DNA of 64,000 nucleotides from Rhinopomastus cyanomelas (taxonomy: Eukaryota > Chordata > Aves > Bucerotiformes > Rhinopomastidae), in contig VXBP01004066.1 of assembly GCA_013400115.1 (NCBI GenBank), positions 1 to 64,000 on the forward strand, written 5' to 3'. The position numbers and the translations under genes are program-made. Positions 1 to 11,300 of this stretch are shown here, piece after piece (position 1 is the first letter of the stretch; each line of letters starts with the position of its first letter). The notes beneath the pieces are model-generated. The model ran no database searches. It saw only the letters and a list, made by a program, of their open reading frames with translations, and was not told the origin of the DNA.

Positions 1-3000
1 GTCCTCTGCTGTCCCTGGACAGAAATCAATACATTTGCCATATTATAGATGGATTCAAGGGTACATTAAATTAATTTCTTACCGAAGTCATTGATAAGGT
101 GGTAATTGGGGTGCATGTTGCTAAGAGGCATGGTGAGATGATTCTGTCCCATACCAAATCATAAAATGCACATTGAAACCAGGGGTTGAAACAGGTTGAT
201 GCTTCACATTTAATGTGTTTTGATTATAGCTCCTAGTTGCTATTTACTGGCAAAGTTTTGCCAGTAACTAAAGATTTTAAATTTGAAAGAGTAAATCAAA
301 GATGTATTCTGTCATTTTGCATTTCCTCAATCTTCTCAGTATCTTCTTAGATTCCCCGTGGGAAATCCTTTGTGCCATATCTGAGAGCACAAGTGCAGCA
401 GGACAGCTGCAGGTGTTCCAGGCTGACATGCTACTGACATCAGCCAGTGAAGGTCAGAAAGCTGTGCACCAGTGGCATAAAGATACCGTATGTGCCAGTG
501 CCACTGGCCAGGAAGGGAGGGACATCACTGCCCAAATACTTTGTTAATTTGGCTAAAGCCAGTGGCAACCTCATATGAGCATCTATTTCATAAATAGTTT
601 GGGTTGAAGGCACCTTTCAACCCCCTGCACTGAGAAGAGACATCTGCAACTAGAGCAGGTTGCTCACAGCCCCAAAGTCCAACGTTACCTGCAGTAGTTC
701 TTGGGATGGAGCTTCTACCACCCTGCTGGGCTATCTGGGAAAGTGTCTCACCACCTTCAGCATTAAACATGTTATTCCTTCTATCTATTCTGAGCCTTCC
801 TCTTTTAGTTTCAAACCACCACCCCTTGTCATGTCACAAAAACCCCTGCAAAGCATTTACCCCCATCCTGTCCTTTCAGGTAGAGATTTCACCATGCACT
901 TGCAAATAGACTTGTCACCCAGCCTGTTGTAAATGTCGGGGTTGGGAAAGTGTGGGACTTTGACTAAGACATCCTCAATGTGAACAAGCCAAAGACCTCT
1001 GAGCCAGAGGGTAATAAAAGCCTGGCAAAGTAGACATTTGCCATCTGTATTTGTTTTCAGCAATTAAGCCAAAGTTTCATGGCTAATGACTCTATTGGTG
1101 CCTGTGGTGATCCATTCCTTTTGTGGCTATGTGGAGATTAAGTGGACACAGTAATCTTGTTACAGTGGTTTACTGTGCGCAACACAGCTTTTCACAGAAC
1201 AAGACCTGATTTTAGTTTTCTTTATGCCTTTAGGATTTCTTGGGTTTCCCATTTTAGCAGCTAATTTTCTTCACAAGCATTAGAAACAAAACCAAGAAGA
1301 TAACTGTATGGCATAATTGTGTCCTGCAGTGTAGAGCAACAGCAGCTGCTGCCAGCCCATTTAGGTCATATAATGTAACTGAAGTAGTTTTGCAGCCTCT
1401 TGGATTCCTACTGTTGTATCACTAAGAGTGTTTCCTAAATATTTTTGTGTACAGATGGGTACAGAGTTGGTCTAGCAGCTAAACCATATCTCTGAGAACT
1501 ACCACATATTTAATTTATTCTATCAGATTTTCTAGAAAATCATGGTATGGTTCATCACTTCACCTCTTCATGCCTCAGTTTTACATTCTGTAATAAACTC
1601 AGGGTGGTGCTTAATGCAAAGTGCTGTGACAGCAAAAAACACAACAGAGAAGTGTTAAACCCAAAATGCTCCAGATTACTCTAGCTTTTAAATTGTCTGA
1701 ACATGTGGTATTTCCCTTGGAAGACTGTTCTGTGCTACACTCAGCCTCAGTGTTAGCAGATTTCATCTTGATCCTCAAGTTTCCTACAGCAATTTGCACA
1801 TCTCTGTCACCTCTAGTCATACTAAGAGTATCAGAAACCCTTACAGAAGTCCCTCTCTCCTTAGTTATCCCTATCTGAGCCCTACCATCTGTATGTCCTT
1901 TCCTTAGAAACCTCAACTCCCTTGTCAAGTCTTGACTTAAAGATGCCAGCAACATCTCCTCTTCCAGTTTTTGCACTGCAGCAAGGATTTAGAAGAAAAC
2001 CATTTCTAAACATGACATTCTAGTCCTAGCCAACAACTGTGGGTTACACCTGGAGTAAGCAAGCACTGGGAGTTGTTTTTTCTCACTCCCATAAATGAAT
2101 GAAAGCCTGGCAAAATTGTGACAAGCCTTTGTCCATGAGTTTGGACAAGCTGGATATCCTCAGAGTTTGCAAACTGGGTATTGAACAGGAAATACAAATG
2201 AGCACCTACAGAGCATTGCACGGGCAAACTGGCCTCACGGGTGGGTGCCTTGCTGGGTGGCTCCCAAAATGCCTTCAGTTAGGGAGAGGAGTGTTTAAAT
2301 TGTTGCAGCCTCCATCTACTTACTATGAAATACGGCTAGAATCCTTAAAGAGGGACCACGTTTCTGGAGAAAACTTTCAAATAGAGTAGCCTGAAGTTCT
2401 TAAATCTCAGGTTTGTATTTTCATATGTGACTGCTAATGGGCAAAGATTTTTTAAAACTTTAATTTTTTACTTTTTAATGAGGGATTTTTAACCTGGTGT
2501 TGGGAAGTCAGGATACTGGTTTGGTGGGGGGGATTTTTTGGCACCTCTATTTTTTTTTAAATTTTTTTTTGTGACCCGAGGTTGTGTCATCAGACATGGC
2601 TTTGTGCTGTGGGGAAGAAGCCCTGTGAATTGTGGTAGTGTTCAGTAGCACGAAGAGGAACATAGGAAATTAGAGGCCCTTAAGTAAATTTCTTTTTTGT
2701 ATAAATGTTCTCTCTTTTCAAGTTTGCTTCAGTGTGAATGTCCCTCTTTAAGGTAAGGCCTTCAATGTGGGGAAAAAGTCAAGGTAGGTCCATTATTAGA
2801 CCTGGTAACCTTGAGGTGTCCCTTCAGTTTCATAATATATTTTCATTCAGTCATCAGTGCATGGCAACAAGCATTCAGCCGACAGGCACGTGAGGGGCTC
2901 TACTGCATGATGTGCATGAAGCGTTACCGCTTAGACAAAACACGGAGCAGTGCCCTCGAGCCCTCAGACACTCATGTACCATCGTTCGGCATCGCGCGTT

Positions 3001-3228
3001 GTGCATTCCCCACTCGCTGCAGGCATTTCAGGCATAGGAAACCAGCAAGCTTGCTGTGGAGAGCTACACCACACTGCTTGATACTGGTATACCAATAAAA
3101 ATGGTTTAGAAACAGGGGAGAGTCTGTGTTTGTGAGGACAGTTAACACATATCCTTTAGGAAAGCTAAAGAGAAATGGACACGGACTTTTGGAGCAGCCT
3201 TTTTATTACAGAAAGCCCTAACAGTTGG

Positions 3229-3308
3229 AGACATGATTTAACTGGGACGTGATTTAGTCAGTACTCAGTTGGTAGCTGGACTTGATCTTAAAGGTCTCTT
3301 CCATCCAA
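3229..3308 (+). mobile_element. Old CR1 LINE 3' tail fragment
   Basis: The stretch reads like the 3' UTR end of CR1 in the sense direction: '...gctggacttgatcttaaaggtctcttccatcc', a diverged form of the usual 'ttggacttgatgatcttaaaggtcttttccaacc'. The terminal 8-mer repeats are not preserved, which suggests an old copy. It is short and heavily 5' truncated. Confidence 0.65.
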
Positions 3309-5039
3309 GCAGAGTTTGTCAAGTTCAACACACAAACTGCCCCTGCCACGGGGTATCACAAATTCAGGTTTTTAATGCCACTGAGTTTCTAAAAGTTACA
3401 CTTTTTGGCTACTAGTTAGATTGTTAGCCAGGTCACTGCTGGATGAGAATCGCTAGCTAGTGGCAGGCAGTGAGGTTCCAAATCTCAGCTAAAGTTGCAG
3501 TAGACAGGTGTGAACAATGGTACCATAGCTGCCTGCAATGAAGCTCAACAAATTGGTCTAGTTGTGTGGCTGGGCAGGGGACAAGAAGTCTGGAATGTTT
3601 CTGCCTCTTCCTCAACAAATTCAAGGACCTCAATTTCCAAAGCTTCAGCTAACTTGGCACTTTGTGCCACCAGTAAACTTCCCCAGCATGTAAGTAAGCA
3701 GCTTTTGTAGATCCTGATTCCTTAGAGGAATCAAGAGTAGGTAAACTGGTATTTTTGAACAGTTTCGTTGTTAACTGGATGAACAAGGTTTTGTTTTCAC
3801 GGAGTTTTCTGACTTAACTAGTCTTATAATTTATTCTCTTCAGTGTCAGTGTTTGCCGCAGCTATTTTTAGGTGACATTACCACAGCACTAGAAATACGT
3901 AAGTTTGAAAGCCGCTTCCCATTACTGCAGGTTCCAAAACTTTTGTAAGTTATACAACTTCTATTAAGTTTCTTTTGATTCCGTACTGGGGATCCACCAG
4001 TATTTGTTTGGGTTTGTTGGGTCCTGGTCTTACAGCACTTAAATCTTTTCATTAGATTCATTCATTAAATGTATTTTTATTAAAAGTATTTTGTTAAGAG
4101 ATGCCCACTGGGATGGAGTGATAAGGAGAGAGTGTTCCTGCTTTCCTTTGGGCTTCCTGGGAGTAAGACAAATTCTGTTTCACTTTCTGGCTGCTTTAAT
4201 ATATAAGAATATGTAAGAATAAGAATTGCATTCCTGACATGGGCTGGTTTTACGTCATCAAAAGCCAGTAGCAGAACAGCAGGGATTTGAGAACCATCTG
4301 TCTGTTCATCATATGGTGATGAATTTATCAGAAAAAGGCAAAGAGAGGAACACTCAGTGTAGGTATTGATGAAAACCCAAAAAACTGAATTTGTGTCCTG
4401 AGGTCTGCAATTGCAACTCAGGTTCCCAGAAGATGAGGTTCCCACTGTGCAAAGAGCTGCTTATGTGATTAAGAGATCATAGTAATGACAGAGACATCAC
4501 ATACGTGTAGAGGAGAACAAAAATAGGAAGAACATTAAATGCGTAGTGAGGAGAAAACTGTTTGAGCTTGAAGCAGCTCAGTAGTAGAATCAAGAATGAA
4601 ACTAGTGTCACTACTGCTGTGTCTCACGGTGTCTGTCCTGCAAAAGCCGTTCCAGTGTCTAGAGCAATGGTAAACATGAGACACATTGAGATGCAGAAGC
4701 AGTTGGCATTCCGGAAAAAATGAGGATCCCACAAGGTTTTGATGAAGGCAGGCTCACCAAAACCTCAGTAGTGTTCCTGCTTTACAGCCAGTGGGGTGTA
4801 GCTGGTGTTCCTAGGTGCTTGCTGTTGCCTTCCATGCTGTGGCCTTTGCATCCAGTATCACATGTTCCTGCCTCCTTAGTAGAGGAGGGGCTAAGGATCA
4901 CAAGGCATTTCTATATATTTATCATGTTAACACATATTTCTATGTGTGACTTCATAATGTATTCAGGGAGTTTAATTTCTATTACTTTTCTGTAGTTATC
5001 TGGGATAGGTGACTGCAAGCAGAACAGAAGTCAGTTTGT

Positions 5040-5446
5040 CACAGCATCACAGTATTACCAAGGTCGGAAGAGACCTCATAGATCATCAAGTCCAACCTGT
5101 TACCACAGAGCTCAAGGCTAGACCATGGCACCAAGTGCCATGTCCAATCGTGCCTTGAACAGTTCCAGGGACGGCGACTCCACCACCTCCCCGGGCAGGC
5201 CATTCCAGTGGCCAATGACTCTCTCAGTGAAGAACTTTCTCCTCACCTCAAGCCTAAATTTCCGCTGGCGCAGCTTGAGGCTGTGTCCTCTTGTTCTGGT
5301 GCTGGCTGCCTGAGAGAAGAGAGCAACCTCCTCCTGGCCACAGCCACCCCTCAGGTAGTTGTAGACAGCAATAAGGTCTCCCCTGAGCCTCCTCTTCTCA
5401 AGGCTAAACAATCCCAGCTCCCTCAGCCTCTCCTCGTAGGGCTTGT
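5040..5446 (-). mobile_element. CR1 LINE fragment, C-terminal ORF2 and 3' UTR
   Basis: On the minus strand, 5411 to 5118 encodes about 97 residues typical of the C-terminus of CR1 ORF2. Motifs include FSLEKRRLRGDL, YNYLRGGCGQ, TRGHSLKLRQ and HWNGLPGEVVESPSLE. On the + strand it begins with the inverted CR1 tail 'atcacagtattaccaaggtcggaagagacc'. The frame is open over this end, so the copy is moderately young. It is 5' truncated and carries only the region downstream of the reverse transcriptase, so it cannot move by itself. Confidence 0.93.
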
Positions 5447-5669
5447 CAATTTTTATTTGAGATATGCAGCAGAGACAGAAGTCTTGAAATACCTCGTTAC
5501 GTCATTCACTAGCATCAGTCTCCTTAACTGATTCTTCATCTTTGTGATTGCTTAAGGAATGGAAAGCAAAGTACATCTCAATCTTTTTCAGGGTGAATCT
5601 CGTCAGATGTCTAAGTGCACTGCTAGGCTGTATTTGGATAATTTCTCAGTGATTCATGGGATGTCTCTT

Positions 5670-5893
5670 GGAAGCCAATATTTAAGTTAGACCTTAGGAA
5701 GAAATTGCTCCCCATTAGGGTGTTGGGGCACTGGAACAGGTTGCCAAGGTAGGTTTTGGCTGTACCATCCCTGGAAGTGTTCAAGGCCAGGTTGGATGGG
5801 GCTCTGGGCAACCTGCTCTGGTGAGAGATATTCCTGACCTCCTGGCAGGAGATTGAGACTGTAAAGTCCCCTCCAGCTGAAACCGTTCTATAG
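5670..5893 (+). mobile_element. CR1 LINE 3' fragment
   Basis: Sense-strand CR1 sequence runs from 'gaagccaatatttaagttagacc' through 'ggcactggaacaggttgcc' and 'ggaagtgttcaaggccaggttgg' to 'cccctccagctgaaaccgttctat'. It is 5' truncated and lacks clean terminal repeats. It lies about 220 bases from a copy in the opposite orientation at 5040-5446, giving an inverted CR1 pair. Confidence 0.88.
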
Positions 5894-6734
5894 CTTGTAG
5901 GTATGCATCCACTTGATTTATCAGCTCTCCCACATCACTTTTTTCTCTTGTTTGCAAGTCAGCTCTGTTTTCTGGATATAACCAAGCTTTGTGCTGCAGT
6001 GCTGGTCATCAGGAAGACAGCAATCATTCCTTATGTGTCTAAGGACTCACCTCACAAGCGGGTGGTTAACATGTGGCAGATGATCCAGCCCTGATGGTGG
6101 TCTGTAATTGCTGAAAAAACAGTGCTTAAAATGCAGTGACAGGAGATCACAACCAAAACAAGAGGACTTGTGTATGTGCACCAGGGTGCAAGAGGGGAGG
6201 TGGCATTAGGGATTGTGACCTTAGAACAGCTGTGGATTTTGATGGGAGACTTGCCAGTATGATGTGCATTAGGGAGGCAGTTATCAAATCTGCAGAATGG
6301 ATCTCGGAATTTGCAGTAGGAATTGCACTGTGCAGATGAAGGGGATTTTCAAAGGCTTGTTCCACTACTTTCTCTTCTCGTATTTCCTCTCCAGCTCAAG
6401 AAGAGGTATGTTGTTATTTCCCGTGTAGTACAACCACCACAGAAACCTGTCGTAAAAGAAAATTTGTTCTTGGGGGACAATGGCTTGACAGCAGCTTCTT
6501 CTGGATGAGGTTCATTACGCAGACTGTGAAGACAGTGTGGTGGTCAGGGAACCTGCAGAGCTTTGATTTGGTTTTCCTTGCTGTGTGTTTTGTCTTGGTG
6601 CTTTTAGGATGTAGGATAGGAGAAAGGCTATGTAGATAAGAAGTACTGAGGCATCCTAGCCTTGTGATCATTAAATGTTTGGACGTCCTAATTGTTTAAG
6701 TTGTTCCTGCATCCTGTTTGACCCATTAGTTAAT

Positions 6735-6954
6735 GAGGACTGGGTTAGGGATAAGTTGATCAAACTAGATGTACATTAATCCATTGGCCCAGATGGGATG
6801 CACTCACGTGCACTAAGGCAGATGGCAGAAGTCATTGCTAAGCCACTGTCCATCGTCTTTTATAAGTCATGGGGATCAGAAGAGGTGCCTAGGGACTGGA
6901 GGATAGCAAATGTCACTCTAATCTTCAAAAAAGGAAAGAAGGAGGACCCAGGAA
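6735..6954 (+). mobile_element. CR1 LINE ORF2 reverse-transcriptase region, left part
   Basis: Sense-strand CR1 ORF2 sequence just N-terminal of the core reverse transcriptase. Around 6798-6950 it encodes motifs such as VIAKPLSIVFYKSWG, VPRDWRIANVTLIFKKGKKEDPG. In CR1 this continues directly into 'NYRPVSLTS', but here it is broken by another CR1 inserted at 6955-7110. The reading continues at about 7112, so 6735-6954 and 7112-8030 are one original insertion. Confidence 0.92.
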
Positions 6955-7110
6955 GAATCATAGAATCACTACGGATTGGAAGGGACCTCAAAAGATCATC
7001 CAGTCCAATCCCCCTGCAATAGCAGGATCACCTAGACCAAGTCACACAGGAACACATCCAGGCGGGTCTTGAACATCTCCAGTGAAGGAAACTCCAAAAC
7101 CACCCTGTAG
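6955..7110 (-). mobile_element. CR1 tail inserted within an older CR1
   Basis: An inverted CR1 3' end starts with 'gaatcatagaatcactacggattggaaggg' and runs through 'cacctagaccaagtcacacaggaac' to 'ccaaaaccaccctg'. It interrupts the reverse-transcriptase reading frame of the + strand CR1 exactly between 'gacccaggaa' and 'aactacagactgg'. It is therefore the younger of the two. It is about 155 bases long and 5' truncated. Confidence 0.92.
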
Positions 7111-7111
7111 G

Positions 7112-8030
7112 TAACTACAGACTGGTCAGCCTCACCTCCATCCCAGGAAATGTGATGGAACAATTTGTTCTAGAGGCTGTCTCCAGGCACATCAAGGACA
7201 GGAGGGTCATTAGGGACAGTCAGCATGGCTTCACAAAGGGAAAGTCGTGCTTGACCAACTTGATAGCCTTTTATGAGGGCATAACCAGGTGGATAGATGA
7301 TGGCAGAGCAGAAATGAGTAAGGTATTTGACACGGTCCCCCACAGCATCCTCACAGCCAAACTGACACAGTGTGGTCTAGATGATCGGGTAGTGAGGCAG
7401 ATCGTGAACTGTCTGCAGGATAGAAGTCAGAGAGTAGTGGTCAATGGGAAAGGGTCTGATTGGAGGCCTATATCTAGTAGAGAGCCCCGGGGGTCGGTGC
7501 TGGGATCAGTCCTGTTCAATCTATTCATTGATGAGTTGGATAAGGGATTAGGGTGCACTGTTAGCAAGTTTGCTGATGACACAAAGCTGGATGGTGTCGC
7601 CGACACCCCAGCAGACTGTGCTGCCATTCAGTGAGACCTGGACAGGCTGGAGAGCTGGGCAAGAGAAATGTAATGAAGTATAAGAAGGGTAAATGTAGTT
7701 TTGCGTCTGGGCAAGAACAACCCCAGGTACCAGTATAAGTTGGGGTCTGACCTGTTGGAGAGCAGTGTAGGAGAAAGGGATGTGGGGTCCTGGTGGACAG
7801 CAGGATTCCCATGAGCCAGCAATGTGCTCTTGTGGCCAAGAGGGCCAAGAGCATCCTGAGGTGGATCAGAAGGGGGGTGGTTAGCAGATCAAGAGAGGTT
7901 CTTCTCCTCCTCTACTCTGCCCTGGTGAGATCTCACCTGGAGTATTGTGTCCAGTTCTGGGCTCCTCAGTTCAAGAGGGACGTGGAGCTGCAGGAGGGTG
8001 TCCAGCATAGGGCAACGAGGATGATGAAGN
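7112..8030 (+). mobile_element. CR1 LINE reverse-transcriptase fragment (pseudogene)
   Basis: Continuation of the CR1 at 6735-6954. The open stretch 7152-7634 encodes reverse-transcriptase motifs: SQHGFTKGKSCLTNL, the motif A region VFDTVPHS, the GSVLGSVLFNLFIDEL region and the catalytic FADDTKL motif. Several residues expected before motif A are missing in frame (DDGRAEMSKVFDT), which damages the active-site region, and a stop follows at 7632. Downstream, 7793-8030 carries the conserved 'SRSREVLLLLYSALVRSHLEYCVQFWAP' coding region in a shifted context. A single ambiguous base (n) sits at 8030. The element is inactive. Confidence 0.93.
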
Positions 8031-8140
8031 AGATAGTTTTGTCCTGCTCCGGCAGGGGGATTGGACTCGATGATCTCTTGGGTCCCTTCCAACCCCTAAC
8101 ATCCTATGATCCTATGATCCTATGATCCTATGATCCTATG
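8031..8140 (+). mobile_element. Second CR1 tail with expanded 8-mer repeat
   Basis: A CR1 3' end ('ggggattggactcgatgatctcttgggtcccttccaaccc') appears in the middle of the older CR1, whose 'aacttcttcccagtgagggtg' follows immediately after. It ends in five exact copies of ATCCTATG at 8101-8140. It is either a separate short insertion in the same orientation or a tail-to-body rearrangement. The junction on its left coincides with the n at 8030, so that edge is uncertain. Confidence 0.82.
8101..8140 (+). repeat. (ATCCTATG)5 tandem repeat
   Basis: Five perfect head-to-tail copies of ATCCTATG fill exactly 40 bases. This is the CR1 3'-terminal microsatellite in a variant form (the more usual unit is ATTCTATG, seen at 8326-8341). 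CR1 uses such 8-mer tails in target-primed reverse transcription instead of poly(A). Confidence 0.95.
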
Positions 8141-8343
8141 AACTTCTTCCCAGTGAGGGTGATGGAGCACTGGAACAGGTTGCCCAGGGTGGTTGTGGAG
8201 TCTCCTTCACTGGTGAGGTTTAAGATCCTCCTGAATATGTTCCTGTGTGACTTGGTCTAGGTGATTCTTCTGTTGCGGGGGGATTGGACTAGATGATTTT
8301 TCAAGGTCCCTCCAATCCCTAATGATTCTATGATTCTATGATT
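8141..8343 (+). mobile_element. CR1 LINE 3' end (distal part of the 6735 element)
   Basis: The sequence resumes the body of the older CR1: 'cttcccagtgagggtgatggagcactggaacaggttgccc', 'gtgtgacttggtctaggtgattc' and 'ggggggattggactagatgatttttcaaggtccctccaatccc'. It ends in two ATTCTATG units. With 6735-6954 and 7112-8030 this makes one composite CR1 copy of about 1.3 kb, without counting its two insertions. Confidence 0.9.
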
Positions 8344-11300
8344 TCACTGTCCTAGGAAAGGCATGTGCTGGTGCACTATGAATGGGGTTTTGGTTTACTG
8401 GATCACAAACTATCCCTTTTAAAATCCATAAATGATTTATCTTGAATTGTATTAATATTAGTTTTGTTAATATAGGGAGTAATATTATTCCTTATCAGGC
8501 TAGACTGTGTACTCTGCATCACTATTAACACCTTCAATGAATGGGGCATATTCTTACCTCTTTCTCTTCATATGATGTCCTTTACACCCACTGAAAGTAT
8601 AATCCAGGAGCACAAAATCCCACCCTATTCTTGGAATTGAATCAAGCATTAAACTATTTGGATTCAAACCCCTTTTTATCGTCATAACCTTCAGCTGTTT
8701 CTGCTGCAGCTCACTGGTGTAACTCCCACGTGAGAACATCAAAATGAATGTGTGCAAAACAATGAAAAATCTGCAGTTTTTCTGCTGACATACATCTCCC
8801 ATCTTCTGAAATAAGACATTCTAGAAAATAGTTCTCATACAGGTTCTCATGGCTGGCCAATGCTGTGAAGACACAGCACCAGGATGAACAGAAAGGCAGC
8901 CCTCAAGTGTTCTGTGTCTCAGACCGGTTCACTTGCAAGATTCAGGCTGGATTTCTGTGTGTGTGGAATGAGTTTGCCTCATTACAGGTGATTTCAACTT
9001 TTTAGAGACTACTACATCTTTATTTTCACTGATGAGATCTAGTCACTGATGCAAAGCAATTTCTGCCTGTGCTGTGATTTTTGTTACCAGAGTAAAGAGG
9101 TGAACAGGAGGACAGTGCTGTATGAGGTTAGCCACAGAACCTTGTGCTTCAAACCAGCTTCATCTCTTGAGTTTTCATTAGTCTTAAACATGGGAATCTG
9201 AAAATCAAATCACAAATTCCAGGATTTCCCTAAATATAATGAAGAGGCATCAAGCAGTGTGTTGCCAGAAAATTGTCTCTTCTGGATTAGCTCTTTGTTC
9301 TACTAAGCTAAGCAGAAATCTGTTAATTGATTTAGTGACGATTCAAACAGCGTATTGCGAATTTGTAGGGAAGTAAGATTCAAATACAAATCCTTTGCCT
9401 CTGTGGCAGCACTGTTTTCTAGCCGCCACCTCCATCTTCCTTTCACCTCCTCTGAGTAGCCTTTGAGCAATTCCAAACCAGTTCCAGCTTGCAAAGAGTT
9501 TCAGTGAACTTCTGCAAATAAAAGGGAATTAAATAATGGAGTAGAGAGATACCAGTGGGGAATTAAGTTAATCTTTATTAGGCAGAAGAGAGTCCCCCAG
9601 GCCTCTTGGCCTCATGACACAGCTGTTGAGGTCTCAAGTTCTGCTGAGGCGGGACTAGTTTTGGAACACCCTCCATCCAGTCCCTTCATGCGGGGATTTC
9701 AGTACCAAAGGCTCCAGTAAAGTGGTTCATGTGACTGATGGGAGAATTGGTGAGTTCTGACTTTCTTAATGTATTTTTAGTGATGGAACAGCAACTTTAT
9801 CTGTTGCTGGAATCCATGCAGTGTAATTTAGTGACCATTAATGGACAAAGTTGGTAATTGTCAACACTGGAAAACTTACTAAATGTGTTTTGGAGGGTTT
9901 TTTAAGCTGGAATCCATGACTACAGGTAGAATTTTCATTTTTATTAAATAGGCAGTAGGTCCTTTTAATGTTTATTAACTTAGTGAGTTCTGTTTCTGTA
10001 GCATGTTACATCTAATCTGATCATATCACCCACATGAAGCAAAGTCTTACCTGGAAAAAAGCTTGAAAAGTTAAAAATAGTGTCCCAATATCTCAGGAGT
10101 TGTGAGCTAGTCAAACAACTAATTAAACAGAATCTCACTCATTCAATTCCTGCATTTTTAACGATGCCTTTTCCAGCCAATCTAAATATTTTTCCTTACC
10201 TTGCAGATGATCTTTCTTTTCTCTGCTAGGTGACAGCCACAGCCCTTCATACCTTCAACCTGAGTCCTCACACTGCAACTTTCTATTGGTTCAGCTCTTG
10301 GACTGGAGACTGTTCACAGGGCAAGTCAATGAAAACAGCAACAGCAGCAGCAATGTGGCCAGACCTGTTTGGTGTCAGCAGTTAGGGCCTTGCAAAATAG
10401 TTGTAGCTTGAGGAGCAAAGTGGCCGAGTTGCTAAGGAGGGTTTCTCAAATAAATCTTTCTGTTGTATGGAGCACTTATTCTGAACTTGGCCTTTTGTCT
10501 TCTACAGCTTAATCCACACACTTTGGTTCCCCAGGATTTATTTAATCTCACTTCAGCAGTTGGTTGGTCAGAGGTTTGTTAGCCTGCCCTTCCAATCTTG
10601 TATTGTCCTGCTCATAAACGGAGTGATTCACATCTGTGCTGCCAAAAGGACAGGGAATTGTTTATTAATCTGAGAAAGTAAAGCTTGTGGTTCCTTCTTT
10701 GGTCTTGAAGGCTTTGAAATTAAGCAAGTGCTTTTGATTGTTGTTTCAGAAGTGTTTGTAACCCAGACTTCGACTGTACGTACAGTTGGTTTAATCAATA
10801 GAATTTAGGTGCACCAGTGCTGGGAGGGTTTTTCAAGAGTTTTTTCTGCACTCTTGATGCACCTTCACCCATCTTAGTGATGGTTTTCTGGAAAAAGCAG
10901 CTCCTGGGAATTAATTGCCTCTGATAGGCTTTGAGGAATTCGTCATCTTATTCTTCTAGCTTCAAGGAAATAATTCTTTTCACAAACACATTCAGCATAA
11001 AAACCTGAAAATAATGTTTATCTTATTTGTTCTCAGGTAGTCTGGAGTTTATGTGCCCTGGTTATCTCATGGGTCAAGCATGAGTGTTGTCAAGTTTCTC
11101 CAGCACATGACTGCAGCTCCAAATTTGAATTCTTTGCTCCTCAAATATTCTTTTACATTCTCTTGCTTTAGAGACTACTCCTGTATGAAATTCACTGTAT
11201 GAGTATGCAAAAATCCCGTGGTAGGACATGGGGAACCAGAAGACTATAGATGTAGTCTCGGTGTAATGGATTTTTAAAATCATGTAGAATCTTATTTTGC

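Noticed and set aside
5125..5531. Plus-strand ORFs over the CR1 at 5040-5446
   Set aside because: They are antisense shadows of the CR1 ORF2 C-terminus, which reads on the minus strand.
7427..7854. Minus-strand ORFs over the CR1 reverse-transcriptase region
   Set aside because: Antisense to recognised reverse-transcriptase motifs.
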